The notes: generated by a model not told the origin, from the sequence alone. Positions 43,412 through 52,883 are shown, counted from the first letter of the stretch. The stretch: 64,000 bases of DNA from Leptolyngbya sp. PLA1 (GCA_021405315.1 QWIH01000014.1:1-64000), one strand, 5' to 3'. Program-made: numbers and translations.

Positions 43412-43824
43412 CGGACGAGTCTCACGCACATCGGGTAGCGGTAGTAGCGGCCCTTGCTCGCGGCGATGGTCGCGAGGATCATGCCGACGACCCCCAGGAT
43501 GTATGCACCGACGACGAGCACGAACCCGACGCCGCAGAACGCGAGAATGACGCTCGCGACGATGTACAGGCACAGGCTGATCTGGAAGTTGAGTGCCTCC
43601 TTCCCGTGGTCATCGACGAACGGCGACTGGTCTCGCTTGACGAGCCAGATGACGAGGGTCGGGACGACGGGCAGCACGTGGGCCGCGATGAGGCTCAGGT
43701 GCGAGAGCATCGCGTAGTTCTTCTCCCACGCCTGCGCGTGGGGGTCGAACATGGGGTCCGCCTGGTCGACTGGTCGCGGTTGTTGAAAGCCGGGCTCGTC
43801 CATGGAGAGTCTCGCCGCGTGCAT
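43408..43824 (-). CDS. DUF4870 domain membrane protein
   Basis: A 138-residue protein starting at ATG 43824 with AAGGGGTGG just upstream; an internal ATG at 43803 is an alternative. It has the DUF4870/Tic20-like pattern: EKNYAMLSHLSLIA, then three to four hydrophobic helices with the signature FVDDHGKEALNFQISL. The function of the family is unknown. It overlaps the convergent glycosyltransferase gene by 4 bases. Confidence 0.85.
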   Translation of the reverse strand: MHAARLSMDEPGFQQPRPVDQADPMFDPHAQAWEKNYAMLSHLSLIAAHVLPVVPTLVIWLVKRDQSPFVDDHGKEALNFQISLCLYIVASVILAFCGVGFVLVVGAYILGVVGMILATIAASKGRYYRYPMCVRLVR

Positions 43825-43899
43825 GCACCACCCCTTCCGCGGGCGAATGCCCGTTGCCAGGTTATTGGGCAAGGGGCGACGGGGCTTTCATGCCCGACC

Positions 43900-44574
43900 T
43901 CAGGGCAGCGGCTCGGCCCACAGGTCCGGGATCTCCTTGAACAGCCGGGCGGAGCCGTCGAGCATTCCCGCGTTCCACCCCCGCCCGGAGGAGTGGATGC
44001 GTGACAGCCTCGCCTCTGTGGTCACGGGATCACGGAAGTCGATGACGCTCACGGTGCGGGTGGGGGGTGGCGCCGGAGGGGTCACCGGCGCCGGCTTCGA
44101 GTCCACCAGCAGCGGACGGTCGGAGGGGCGATCGACGCGATCCAGCCGAATGGACGCACCGTTCCCGGCGTCGTAGTGGTCCGGGTCGGTCCCGCTCCCC
44201 GCATGGCCCGTCACGTTGATGGCGTACGTCCGCTGCATCGAAGGACCGAACCTGCCACGCGCGGTCGGGCAGACCAGCACCGATCCGGCGGCAAAGAGCT
44301 CCGTGGATGTGCCGCCGTTCAACCCCGCGGTCGCCTGCACGACCAGCCCCCAGTTGGGGAGCGTGGCGTAGGGCACACCCAGGGCCGGCGTCGCCCCCTT
44401 GTTCTCGTCGGCGTACGCGCGGATGGCGATGAAGGCCTGGCGCTCGTTGGACATGCAGACCGACGCCCGGGCGGCCTCCCTCCCCGCGGCGAGTGTGGGA
44501 AGCAGAATGCCGACCAGCAGCGCGATGATCGCGATGACAACGAGCAACTCGATCAGGGTAAAGCCGCGGCGCAC
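43900..44574 (-). CDS. Pseudopilin-type protein with prepilin cleavage/methylation motif
   Basis: A 224-residue protein beginning with the prepilin signal [16 protein letters not shown], cleavage expected after Gly4. It has a beta-rich C-terminal head with [19 protein letters not shown], close to the planctomycete pseudopilin ending. The GTG at 44574 has TACGAT ending 5 bases upstream, so the gene appears to be transcribed independently of nadK, which lies 36 bases further upstream. No secretion ATPase or platform gene is near. Confidence 0.85.
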   Translation of the reverse strand: MRRGFTLIELLVVIAIIALLVGILLPTLAAGREAARASVCMSNERQAFIAIRAYADENKGATPALGVPYATLPNWGLVVQATAGLNGGTSTELFAAGSVLVCPTARGRFGPSMQRTYAINVTGHAGSGTDPDHYDAGNGASIRLDRVDRPSDRPLLVDSKPAPVTPPAPPPTRTVSVIDFRDPVTTEARLSRIHSSGRGWNAGMLDGSARLFKEIPDLWAEPLP

Positions 44575-44579
44575 CGCGG

Positions 44580-44585
44580 ATCGTA
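44580..44585 (-). promoter_or_regulatory. TANNNT -10 box of the second pseudopilin gene (leaderless)
   Basis: TACGAT on the minus strand ends 5 bases before the GTG at 44574. Confidence 0.65.
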
Positions 44586-44610
44586 GGGGCGTGCCTCCCC
44601 CCGGCGGGGG

Positions 44611-45471
44611 TCAGGTGCGCGGAGTGCTGGCCCAGTAGAGCTTGCCGATCAGTCGCGACCAGTAGTCGCTGCGGGGGTTCCGCACCAGGCGGACGGCCCG
44701 CCCATCCCGGACGATGCGGATGAGGTCGCCCGTGCGGATGGTGAAGTGACTCTGCCCGTCGAGCACGAGCGTCGTCCCCAGCCCGCTCACGTCGGAGTTC
44801 GCCTTGGCAACGGAGATCTCGACTCGGGAGGACCCGGGCACGACGACCGGCCTGAACGAGAGCGAGTGTGCGGCGATTGGAGTGATCGCGAGCCCGTCGA
44901 CCGCCGGGGAGAGGATCGGCCCTCCCGCGGACATGTTGTACGCCGTGGACCCGAGCGAGGTGCACACGACCACGCCGTCGCCCGCCATGCTCGGCCCCGC
45001 GTGCCCATCGATCGTGATCGCGGCGCTGATCATCCGGTAGGGAGGGCCCGCTGTGACGACCGCGTCGTTGAGGGCCAGCCCGGAGAACTCGATCCTCCCC
45101 CCCCGGGCCACATCGACGCGCAGCACGCCGTAGCTCTCTGTCGAGATGGGGCCGTCACCAAAGATCCCCGCCGCCTGCTCGCGAATGGCCGGAAGGTCGA
45201 ACTCCGCGAGGAATCCCAGCCTTCCCATGTTGATGCCCAGGAGCGAGCCCCGAATATCAAGGCAGCGCCGGGATTGCGAGAGGAGCGTGCCGTCGCCGCC
45301 GAACACCACCACCAGATCGGCCCGGGCCACCTCGGGCGGGAGGGGGGCGCTCTCCGCGGCAAACTCGCCCAGCAGCGTGCCGTGAGCCATCACCAGTTCG
45401 CGCACGCTCGCCGCGGCGCTCTTGGCGGCGGGCTTGGACGGGTTGACGAGCAGCACGGTAGATCGAGGCAT
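44611..45471 (-). CDS. nadK: NAD kinase
   Basis: A 286-residue ATP-NAD kinase that makes NADP+. The GGDGT motif with catalytic Asp60 is at 58-62, followed by GINMGRLGFLAEF, NDAV (the conserved NE/D motif) and TSLGSTAYNMSAGGPI. The length is normal. It is transcribed on the same strand 85 bases after dxs; NADPH is needed by Dxr-type steps, but the order may be coincidental. No TANNNT box is seen at its start. Confidence 0.94.
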   Translation of the reverse strand: MPRSTVLLVNPSKPAAKSAAASVRELVMAHGTLLGEFAAESAPLPPEVARADLVVVFGGDGTLLSQSRRCLDIRGSLLGINMGRLGFLAEFDLPAIREQAAGIFGDGPISTESYGVLRVDVARGGRIEFSGLALNDAVVTAGPPYRMISAAITIDGHAGPSMAGDGVVVCTSLGSTAYNMSAGGPILSPAVDGLAITPIAAHSLSFRPVVVPGSSRVEISVAKANSDVSGLGTTLVLDGQSHFTIRTGDLIRIVRDGRAVRLVRNPRSDYWSRLIGKLYWASTPRT

Positions 45472-45556
45472 GTGGGGGCTCGGCGGTGGTGGGGCAACCC
45501 GCCCACCACGATGCAGGAGCGTACCCGGTCCGTCACTCTTCCGCGCAGGGCTGGCG

Positions 45557-47542
45557 TCAGGCCCGTGCAGACTTCACGTCCGACGTATCCCGGGGTCGGG
45601 CAGCCATGACGGACGCCGTCGCCCGCGCGATTCCTGCGGCGTCGAGCCCGACTTCCGCGAGTTGGGCTGTCCGAGAGCCCTGGTACACCCACGCGTCGGG
45701 GAGGCCCAGACGCGTGATGCCCGATGTGTCCAGGCCCATCGCCGATGCCGCCTCGAGGACGGCCGAGCCGAACCCGCCCGTGATGCCGTGATCCTCCACG
45801 GTCACGATCGGCACCCGAAGTTCCAGCAGCCGGCGGATGAGGGCGGCGTCCACAGGCTTCGCGAACCTCGCGTCCCAGACCGCCACGTCGCCCGCGGCGA
45901 GCAGCGACCCCGAGGCCTCCAGCGCTCCGAAGGCAAGGGTCCCGAAGGCAAGAATGGCGGCATCAGGGACCGTCCCGCCCTCCAGCACGTCGAACTGGGG
46001 CGTCAGGCAGCGGGCCTTGCCCAGCACGAACGGCGGGCACTTCGCCATGGTCAGCCGGTCGCTGACTGCTTCGCGTGGGTATCGCACCGCGGACAATCCC
46101 TCCTCGTAGTTCCGCATGAACTCGAGCGAGGCGACGAGGCTCGGCTCATCGATCGCCGCGGTGATGACGGCGCCCGGAAGCGTCCGGAGGAGGGAGATGT
46201 CGCAGAATCCGTGGTGCACGGCCCCGTCGCCGCCGACGAGCCCGGCGCGGTCCAGGCAGAGGCGAACCGGGAGACCCTGCAGCGAGACCTCCTGGAATGC
46301 CTGATCAAAGGCCCGTTGGAAGAACGTCGAATACACCGCGAGGAAGGGCTTCCATCCTGTCTTGGCCAGGCCCGCCATCATGTCCATGGCGTGGCTTTCG
46401 CAGATGCCCACGTCCCACGCCCGATCGGGGAAGCGGGGGAGAATCTTGCTCAGGCCTGTCCCATCGGGCATCGCCGCGGTGCACGTGACGACCTTCGTGT
46501 CTCGCTCCATCAGTTCGGTCAGCGCATCGGCGAACGCGGTGGTGAAGCTTCGGCCCTCGGTGCGGAGTTCCACGCGGCAGCCCTGCTTCTCGAGCCCCGG
46601 CTCCATCTTGAACGCCGGCGGGGAGTGAAAGGTCGTGCTGTCGGACTCCGAGAACTCGTATCCCTTGCCCTTCACGGTGTGGACGTGCAGCACCATCGGG
46701 CGATCAAAGTCCCTCGCCTCGCGGAGGTACTCGATCAGCCTCGGGATGTCGTGCCCGTCGATGGGGCCGACCGTGACCAGCCCGAAGTGCTCGAACCACG
46801 CGCCCTCGTTGGCGACAGCCTTGCACGCCTCGCCCATCTTGTGATAGGTCTCGCGGAGCGTCTGCCCGCCGGGCATGCCGCGGAGGGCCTCTCTGGCCTG
46901 CCGCTTGAAATCACTGTAAAAGGGCGAGAGCCGGAGGCGGTCGAAGTAGTGAGAGAGTGCGCCCTGGGGCTTGCTGATCGACATTCCGTTGTCGTTCAGC
47001 ACGACCAGGAACTGCCTCTTGAGAGTGCCCGCGTTGTTGAGCCCCTCCATCGCGACGCCGTTCACGATCGACGCATCGCCGATGAGCGAGACGACCCGCC
47101 GTCCGTTCGGGTTGGTCTTGGGGTCAAACGCGTCCTTGTTCAACTGGTCGCCGCGGGCCATGCCGACCGCGGTCGAGATCGCCGTGCCGGCGTGCCCGAC
47201 GCTGAAAAGGTCGAAGGGGCTCTCGCGGGGCTCCGGGAACCCGGCGACGCCATCACGCGTGCGAAGCCCTGCGAACTTCTCCAGCCGGCCGGTCAGCAGC
47301 TTGTGCGGGTAGCACTGATGACCCACGTCGAACAGCAGCCGGTCGAACGAGAAATCAAAGACGTAGTGCAGTGCGATCGTGAGCTCGACCACGCCCAGGT
47401 TCGGCGCCAGGTGCCCGCCCGCCTTGGCGACCTGCGAGGTGATCACGCCCCGGATCTCCGCCGCCAGCTGGGGCAGTTGGGTCACAGGGATGGCCCTGAG
47501 GTCGTGCGGCGAGCGGAGATTCTCGAGCAGTGTGGTGGGCAT
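45557..47542 (-). CDS. dxs: 1-deoxy-D-xylulose-5-phosphate synthase
   Basis: A 661-residue thiamine diphosphate enzyme joining pyruvate and glyceraldehyde 3-phosphate, the first step of the MEP isoprenoid pathway. Seen are AGGHLAPNLGVVELTIALH, FDVGHQCYPHKLLTGR, the ThDP motif SLIGDASIVNGVAMEGLNNAG (GDxS form instead of the common GDGA) with NDNGMSIS, and the transketolase middle domain with LDRAGLVGGDGAVHHG. The length fits the family. A polyprenyl synthetase and a PTS IIA gene lie upstream on the same strand; an AT-rich inverted repeat sits 48-67 bases upstream of the start. Confidence 0.95.
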   Translation of the reverse strand: MPTTLLENLRSPHDLRAIPVTQLPQLAAEIRGVITSQVAKAGGHLAPNLGVVELTIALHYVFDFSFDRLLFDVGHQCYPHKLLTGRLEKFAGLRTRDGVAGFPEPRESPFDLFSVGHAGTAISTAVGMARGDQLNKDAFDPKTNPNGRRVVSLIGDASIVNGVAMEGLNNAGTLKRQFLVVLNDNGMSISKPQGALSHYFDRLRLSPFYSDFKRQAREALRGMPGGQTLRETYHKMGEACKAVANEGAWFEHFGLVTVGPIDGHDIPRLIEYLREARDFDRPMVLHVHTVKGKGYEFSESDSTTFHSPPAFKMEPGLEKQGCRVELRTEGRSFTTAFADALTELMERDTKVVTCTAAMPDGTGLSKILPRFPDRAWDVGICESHAMDMMAGLAKTGWKPFLAVYSTFFQRAFDQAFQEVSLQGLPVRLCLDRAGLVGGDGAVHHGFCDISLLRTLPGAVITAAIDEPSLVASLEFMRNYEEGLSAVRYPREAVSDRLTMAKCPPFVLGKARCLTPQFDVLEGGTVPDAAILAFGTLAFGALEASGSLLAAGDVAVWDARFAKPVDAALIRRLLELRVPIVTVEDHGITGGFGSAVLEAASAMGLDTSGITRLGLPDAWVYQGSRTAQLAEVGLDAAGIARATASVMAARPRDTSDVKSARA

Positions 47543-47589
47543 TCTGGGATCGCGTCCCTATCGGCAGGGTCTGCAAGGTCGAGCGAGAG

Positions 47590-47609
47590 TTTTCAAAGAT
47601 TCTTGAAAA
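47590..47609. promoter_or_regulatory. AT-rich inverted repeat upstream of dxs
   Basis: TTTTCAA (47590-47596) and TTGAAAA (47603-47609) are perfect inverted copies around a 6-base spacer. They stand out in a very GC-rich gap between the polyprenyl synthetase stop and dxs, so an operator or promoter element for dxs is possible. Confidence 0.4.
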
Positions 47610-47661
47610 TCGTAGCGGCCTCCGCGGGCCGCGGCAACGAGAGGCCGTACGGCCTGTCAGC

Positions 47662-48612
47662 TCATTTCGTTCGCCCGGCGAGGTAGTCCAACATGCTTCT
47701 CAGACCTTCGGCGGGAGTTCCCAAGGACGAGATAGCCTCCAGCGCTTGCACTCGCAGTCGGGCGATCTCCGACCGGGTGCCGTCGATCCCCAGCACGCCC
47801 GGGTAGGTGAGCTTGCCCGCTGCCGCGTCCTTCCCGGTGCGCTTTCCCGCGTGCTCGGCGGTCTGCGTCGCGTCGATCAGGTCATCTACGGCCTGGAACA
47901 TCAGCCCGATGGAGTCCCCGTAGGTGCCGATCGCTGCCATGGTCGTGGCGGGCGGCACCTCCCACCCGGCGAAAGCGGAACGCGCGCCCATGCGGCACGC
48001 GGCGGCGAGCAAGGCTCCGGTCTTGCTGGAGTGGATGAGCCTCAGCCGCTCAGTCGGCGACAGCCCCTCCGGGAGCCCTCCCATCGTGTCCCACACCTGG
48101 CCCTGGATCATCGCGGACGTGGCCTGCGAAAGGTCCTGGAGCAGCGCCACACGAAGCCGGGCGTCGCCCTGCCCCGTGGCGGACTGGGCCCAGGTTGCGG
48201 GCGCGCGGAGGAGACTGTCAAACGCCCCTGCCAGAAGCGCATCTCCCGCGAGGATGGCCATGGCCTCTCCGGCGTGGCGGTGCAGCGTGGGGCGACCCCG
48301 TCGCATGTCGTCGTTGTCAATCGCCGGCAGGTCGTCATGCACGAGCGAGAATGCGTGCACGATCTCGATCGCGGCGCCGGGGAGCAGGCTGGCTCGCCCG
48401 TCACCGCCCGCCGCCACGCACGCGTGCCAGGCGAGCGCGGGACGCAGCCGCTTGCCGCCGCCGAGAAGCGCGTACTCCGCGGCGGCGACGAGGGACCTCG
48501 GCGCGCCCGGCCAGGTAATACACGCCTTCAGTTGGTCTTCGATCATCCCGGACGGGAACAGGCCCGGCGACAACTCGTCCCGGTTCGACCCCCCGGCGAC
48601 TCCCGCGTTCAC
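47662..48612 (-). CDS. ispA: Polyprenyl (farnesyl/geranylgeranyl-type) diphosphate synthase
   Basis: A 316-residue trans-prenyl synthase. The first Asp-rich motif D93-D94-L-P-A-I-D99 follows HAFSLVH, and the second is DDLIDAT (DDxxD-like: DDLID). LLGGGKRLRPALAW is the substrate-binding start. The short-chain type is supported by the DDxxxxD spacing, which is typical of FPP/GGPP synthases of bacteria; exact chain length is not determined. GTG 48612 overlaps the stop of the PTS IIA gene in GTGA, so translation is coupled. dxs follows on the same strand. Confidence 0.9.
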   Translation of the reverse strand: MNAGVAGGSNRDELSPGLFPSGMIEDQLKACITWPGAPRSLVAAAEYALLGGGKRLRPALAWHACVAAGGDGRASLLPGAAIEIVHAFSLVHDDLPAIDNDDMRRGRPTLHRHAGEAMAILAGDALLAGAFDSLLRAPATWAQSATGQGDARLRVALLQDLSQATSAMIQGQVWDTMGGLPEGLSPTERLRLIHSSKTGALLAAACRMGARSAFAGWEVPPATTMAAIGTYGDSIGLMFQAVDDLIDATQTAEHAGKRTGKDAAAGKLTYPGVLGIDGTRSEIARLRVQALEAISSLGTPAEGLRSMLDYLAGRTK

Positions 48613-49070
48613 CGCGGGCTCTCCTGCGAAGCCAGGAGGGAGTAGATCTCTTCCGCCGATCCCGCGGCGTAGATCTGGTTGCGGAACTGGTCCATGGTCA
48701 TGAGGCGGCTGATCTTCGCGAGCGCCTGGATGTGGTCGCTCGCGCGGTCGGGCGGGCTCGCCAGAAGCACCACGAGTTGCACAGGTTTGCTGTCGATCGC
48801 CTCAAAGTCCAGGGGCTTGGCGGGCTTGCCGATGGCCATGGCCAGGCCCGGCATCCCGGCGCACTTGCCGTGCGGGATCGCGAGGCCGGACCCGATGCCC
48901 GTCGTGCGCATCTGCTCGCGCGTCCAGACCGCATCCTTGAGCGACTTGCCGTCTGAGACGCGACCCGAGGCTACCAGGAGCTCGACCAGTTCGTCGATCA
49001 CGCCCTTCTTGTCCGCCGCCTGCAGCGGGGAACGGACACAGCTCGGTTGCAGAATATCCAGCAGGTTCAT
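48609..49070 (-). CDS. PTS IIA (fructose/nitrogen-type) regulatory protein
   Basis: A 153-residue EIIA of the mannitol/fructose/Ntr family with the phosphorylated residue H67 in AIPHGK. GIGSGLAIPHG and VQLVVLLASPP are typical of PtsN-like proteins. No sugar permease domain is adjacent, so a regulatory role as in PtsN (EIIA-Ntr) is more likely than sugar transport; HPr and enzyme I are not in the window. The gene is translationally coupled to the polyprenyl synthetase. Confidence 0.88.
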   Translation of the reverse strand: MNLLDILQPSCVRSPLQAADKKGVIDELVELLVASGRVSDGKSLKDAVWTREQMRTTGIGSGLAIPHGKCAGMPGLAMAIGKPAKPLDFEAIDSKPVQLVVLLASPPDRASDHIQALAKISRLMTMDQFRNQIYAAGSAEEIYSLLASQESPR

Positions 49071-49148
49071 GAGGCGACGCTCCAGCGATCGTGCGGGCCC
49101 GGAGTGTACGCCGGTCCGATTCCGGGCACCACGGGCCGGAAAGACAGG

Positions 49149-50582
49149 TCAGGTCCTCGACCGGCGCAGCACTGCGCAGTACGCCCCATCACGGTACGAC
49201 GTATCCGGCCCTCCGGGCACTCCCTCCGGCAGTATCGCCCGTTCCCGCACCAACTCCAACCCAAGGCCCGCGGCCCACGCCGCCTGCTGCTGATTCTCCT
49301 CACGCTCGATGCTGCACGTGGAGTAGACGACGAGCCCTCCCTTTGCAACGACGGAGGCGGCGGTCGTGAGGATCTCGCGCTGGACCGCGATCAGTCGGTC
49401 AAGCTGTGCGAGGCTCCAGCGATAGCGGGCCTCGACCCGCCTCGCGAGCACCCCGCTGTTGGAGCACGGCACGTCCGCGAGCACGAGGGCCGCCCCGGCA
49501 CCCTGTGTCGCGATCTCCGTCGCCTCCACCACCCGCACGTTGGCCAGCGTCGCCGCGACGTGGCGGAGGGTCTGGAGCCTTGGCTCGTCCGGGTCAGACG
49601 CGAAAACCGTGGCATCGGCGAAGACGGACGAGAGTTGACGCGTCTTGGTGCCCTGGCCCGCGCACAGATCAACGACCTTGCCGCCCCGCGCCGCCTCGGC
49701 ATACTCGGCCAGTCCGAGGACGCACGCCGAGGAGGACGAATCCTGCACCCACAGGTCGGAGTTCTTGGCGAGCAGTGACGAGAGCTCGCTCCGCGGGCCG
49801 GTCCACACGCGGCTGCCGCGCTGGGCGTGAGGAACGCTGAGTGCCTCGAGTTGTTCGGGCAAGGAGCCGCGACGGTGAGCGATGTTGATGACGGTGGGGG
49901 GCGTGGCGAGCAGGTGGATCGCCTGGGCGCGCGTGATCGCCTCGCCGTGCGTGCCGAGCCAGTGCTCGTAGAGCGCCTGTGGGCAACTGGTCACCACGCG
50001 GAGGCGTTCGTGCGGGTCTTCGGGCAGCAGGGGCTCGCGCAGCACGCGGCAGCCGCCATCGGGCAGCGGGATCTCAAACCGGGACCCTGACCACTCCGCG
50101 CGGCGTGTTGGAGAGTGCAGCCGATCGTCGCTGGTCTGGGTCAAGATGTCGCGCCAGACGTTGCGGAGCACGCCGTTGACCATCCCCGCGAGGCTGCCAG
50201 AAAGGTGTCGCTTGGCCCACTCCACGGACTCGTTGATGGCCGCATGAACCGGCACTCGATCGAGGAGGAGCATCTGCGCCGCCCCGCCTATGAGCACCGC
50301 CCTCGCTCCCGGCTTCATGCCCGACAGGGGCTGCCGGAGGTGACGATTCAGGACCCACTCGAGCGTGATCCATCGGCGCAGCGCTGCGTCGTAAATTGCG
50401 TGGGCGAACGCCGCGTCACGAGGGGGGAGGCCGTCCGTGTTCACGGGCGCGGTGTCGAGATCGGGCCATCGCTCCGCCTGCCGGGAGAGCGCCCAGACCA
50501 CCCGGTCACGGGCCGAATCGGAGGCACGCGATGCCCTTGCCCTCCGAGGGGTGGCGGCTGACAATGCTCTGTTGGGTTTCAC
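49149..50582 (-). CDS. rsmB: 16S rRNA (cytosine967-C5)-methyltransferase RsmB-like
   Basis: A 477-residue protein with an N-terminal NusB-like RNA-binding domain (residues ~25-165, INESVEWAKRH, GMVNGVLRNVWR) and a C-terminal NOL1/NOP2/Sun methyltransferase. Seen are VVDLCAGQGTKTRQL (SAM motif I), DVPCSNSGVL with one catalytic Cys (TC/PC motif) and VVYSTCSIEREENQ with the second. The length is slightly above typical RsmB. The GTG at 50582 has TAGAAT ending 5 bases upstream. It is divergent from a histidine kinase gene. Confidence 0.9.
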   Translation of the reverse strand: MKPNRALSAATPRRARASRASDSARDRVVWALSRQAERWPDLDTAPVNTDGLPPRDAAFAHAIYDAALRRWITLEWVLNRHLRQPLSGMKPGARAVLIGGAAQMLLLDRVPVHAAINESVEWAKRHLSGSLAGMVNGVLRNVWRDILTQTSDDRLHSPTRRAEWSGSRFEIPLPDGGCRVLREPLLPEDPHERLRVVTSCPQALYEHWLGTHGEAITRAQAIHLLATPPTVINIAHRRGSLPEQLEALSVPHAQRGSRVWTGPRSELSSLLAKNSDLWVQDSSSSACVLGLAEYAEAARGGKVVDLCAGQGTKTRQLSSVFADATVFASDPDEPRLQTLRHVAATLANVRVVEATEIATQGAGAALVLADVPCSNSGVLARRVEARYRWSLAQLDRLIAVQREILTTAASVVAKGGLVVYSTCSIEREENQQQAAWAAGLGLELVRERAILPEGVPGGPDTSYRDGAYCAVLRRSRT

Positions 50583-50587
50583 GCGTG

Positions 50588-50593
50588 ATTCTA
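50588..50593 (-). promoter_or_regulatory. TANNNT -10 box of rsmB (leaderless)
   Basis: TAGAAT on the minus strand ends 5 bases before the GTG at 50582. Confidence 0.65.
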
Positions 50594-50614
50594 GGAAGCC
50601 TCACGGAGCCCGAC

Positions 50615-52216
50615 TTGGCCGACGCACCGTCCACCTCCCGCCCGCACTCCCGCGAGACCCCGGAGCCCCCGCCGGCGTTCTTTGATCGACGGCCCCTGCG
50701 AGCGCTCCTGCGGGCGCCGCTGGGGCGCGGGCTCCTGACGCGGATGCGTATCCGCAAGAAGCTCGTTGTCCTGCACACGCTCTTCTCGCTCGTGCTGGCG
50801 GCGATCCTGCTGGTTGCGCTCCGCCCGGCGCTCGCGGAGATCGTCAAGCGGGCCGAGGCCTCCCAAGCGGTCGCGATGCTGGACGTGCTCGGGCCGGAGT
50901 TGGGCAAGGCCGGCCCCCTCCCCGCCCTTCCCGGAGCGATCCTGAGGATGGGGGACGAGCGGGAACTCGGGCTTGGCCCCCAGCAGTGGGCTGACGCCTC
51001 CGCGCGCCCGGGCACGGCCGTGCCCGCGGCGTCCGAGTCGGGAGGCGATGGAGCCATCATGTGGGTCCCCGGGCGGGGAATGGCCATGCTCTCCGTCCGA
51101 CTGCCCGCGGTGCGGGCCGCGGTCACGCGACTGTACCTCTTCGTGGTGGTCGCCCTCCTCGCGGCGTACGCGGCGGTGGTCATCGCGCTTGAGGTCCTCG
51201 TGCTGCCTCAGAACGTGTACGAGCCGATTCGGCGCATGTACGCCGCCGACCTCGCTGTAGCGGGAGGCGTTGGCGAGGAGATCATCCCCGAGCACGCGAT
51301 CCCATCGGATGAGTTGGGCGACATCATGCGGTCACGGAACCAGACCGTGGAGAGGCTGAGAGCGCACGAGGCCGCGCTCGCCGATGCCCTCGCGCAGCTC
51401 GAGGCCGTCGCCACGGACCTCCGTCGGAAGAACCATCTCCTGGAGGCCACCCAGCGCAACCTCGCGGACGCGGACCGGCTCGCGGGCCTGGGAATGATGT
51501 CCGCGGGCATCGCGCACGAGCTGAACACGCCGCTGGCGGTGCTGAAGGGGCTCGTGGAGAGGCTCGGCGCACAGCCCGGTACGAGCCCGAGCCCGGCGGA
51601 GGCGGCGCTCATGCTCCGCGTTGTCGGGAGGCTGGAGCGACTCTCCGAGGGCCTGCTGGATTACGCGCGCGTCCGGCCGCCGTCGAGCCGGCCGGCGCAG
51701 ATCTGGGGCGTGGTCCAGGAGGCCGCGACGCTCGTGAGCCTTGATCGCGAGGCCTCGCGCGTCGCGGTCACCAACGCGGTCGACGAGGCGATCTTCGTGG
51801 AGTGCGACGCAGGACGCATGGTCCAGGTCTTCGTGAATCTCATCCGCAACGCGGTGGATGCGTTCGGGCCGCCACCGGCGCCCGCGGGCGCGGCCATCAT
51901 GGTGGAGGCCCGCACGGTGCCCCGGGAAGGCACTGATTGGGTCAGCATCACAGTTCGCGACAACGGCCCCGGAATCTCGGCGGCGGTGCTCCCGAGGCTC
52001 TTTGAGCCCTTCGCCACCACCCGCCTGGATTCGCGGGGCACCGGCCTGGGGCTGGCGGTCGCGGAGGGCATCGTGCGTGAGCACTCTGGCCTCCTGCTCG
52101 GAGGCAACCGAACCGATGGTCCGGGCGCCGTCTTCGAGGTTCTGTTGCCCAAGGCGGGTCTGCACGCACGCGCGGACGCGGTAGAGTCTGTGCAGCCCGG
52201 AGCTCACCCCGCATGA
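50615..52216 (+). CDS. Membrane histidine kinase with HAMP-like linker
   Basis: 533 residues if it starts at TTG 50615, which has CGGAG at 50604-50608; GTG 50585 and ATG 50741 (just before the first membrane helix) are alternatives. Membrane helices at about residues 50-70 and 165-190 flank a short periplasmic domain. A HAMP-like linker (PIRRMYAADLAVAGGV) and coiled coil lead to HisKA with H301 (IAHELNTPLAVLKG), then HATPase motifs NLIRNAVDAFG, DNGPGIS and GTGLGLAVAEG. Its stop overlaps the start of a receiver-XRE regulator gene in ATGA, so the two form a two-component system. Confidence 0.88.
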   Translation: MADAPSTSRPHSRETPEPPPAFFDRRPLRALLRAPLGRGLLTRMRIRKKLVVLHTLFSLVLAAILLVALRPALAEIVKRAEASQAVAMLDVLGPELGKAGPLPALPGAILRMGDERELGLGPQQWADASARPGTAVPAASESGGDGAIMWVPGRGMAMLSVRLPAVRAAVTRLYLFVVVALLAAYAAVVIALEVLVLPQNVYEPIRRMYAADLAVAGGVGEEIIPEHAIPSDELGDIMRSRNQTVERLRAHEAALADALAQLEAVATDLRRKNHLLEATQRNLADADRLAGLGMMSAGIAHELNTPLAVLKGLVERLGAQPGTSPSPAEAALMLRVVGRLERLSEGLLDYARVRPPSSRPAQIWGVVQEAATLVSLDREASRVAVTNAVDEAIFVECDAGRMVQVFVNLIRNAVDAFGPPPAPAGAAIMVEARTVPREGTDWVSITVRDNGPGISAAVLPRLFEPFATTRLDSRGTGLGLAVAEGIVREHSGLLLGGNRTDGPGAVFEVLLPKAGLHARADAVESVQPGAHPA

Positions 52217-52866
52217 ACCCGCCAGTCTCGAGTCCGCCCGCGGACACCCAGCCGCCCGACCGCACCCCGCCGCTCTCCATCCTCGCGCTGGACGATGACG
52301 AGGACTTCCGCCAGTTCATCGTCTCGCTCCTGGAACCCGAGGGCCATGCCATCCGCGCGGTGGCCACGCCGCGGGAGCTCTTCGAGGCCTGCCGCGACCA
52401 TCTCCCGGACATCGTGCTGCTGGATGTGAAGATGGGCCGCGCATCCGGTGAAGAGGTGCTGGCCGAGCTTCGTCAACGCTGGCCACGCCTTGCGGTCGTG
52501 GTCGTCACGGGGTACCCGTCGCTGGAGGGAATGCGCCAGACGTTCAAGCAGGAGGCGTTCGACTACATCGCCAAGCCATTCTCGATCGAGGTGCTGCGTG
52601 CCACGCTGGCCCAGGCCGTTGCCAAGCTGGGTCTGGGGAGGCGACCTGAGGACCGTCTGCGGGTCGAGCTCGGCCGGCAGATCCGCATGGCCCGCACGCA
52701 GCGAGGCTGGACGCTGAAGGAGCTCTCCGAGGCTTCCGAGGTGAGCGTGAGCCAGCTCAGTTCGATCGAACGCGGGGCACATCTCGCGAGCCTGGAGTCG
52801 CTCCTGTCCATCGCGATCGCCCTCGAGCAGCGACCGTCCGGATGGCTCGCCGCGGCGGGTCTTTAG
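52213..52866 (+). CDS. Response regulator with receiver and XRE-type HTH domains
   Basis: A 217-residue regulator. The receiver domain (residues ~20-135) has the acidic pocket D27-D29, the phosphorylation site D71 (LLDVKMG), Thr in VVTGYP and K121 (AKPF). The C-terminal ~60 residues (about 153-213) are a Cro/C1-XRE helix-turn-helix: GRQIRMARTQRGWTLKELSE, SVSQLSSIERGAHLASLESL. Receiver-XRE fusions are much rarer than OmpR, NarL or NtrC types. It overlaps the kinase gene by 4 bases. The targets are unknown; its own promoter region or the PrpB-like gene 30 bases downstream are candidates. Confidence 0.88.
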   Translation: MNPPVSSPPADTQPPDRTPPLSILALDDDEDFRQFIVSLLEPEGHAIRAVATPRELFEACRDHLPDIVLLDVKMGRASGEEVLAELRQRWPRLAVVVVTGYPSLEGMRQTFKQEAFDYIAKPFSIEVLRATLAQAVAKLGLGRRPEDRLRVELGRQIRMARTQRGWTLKELSEASEVSVSQLSSIERGAHLASLESLLSIAIALEQRPSGWLAAAGL

Positions 52867-52883
52867 GTCCTGCGATCGGCGCG

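Noticed and set aside
45422..47686. 754-codon plus-strand frame opposite nadK and dxs
   Set aside because: Antisense shadow of dxs; composition is Arg/Gly/His-rich and no domain is visible.
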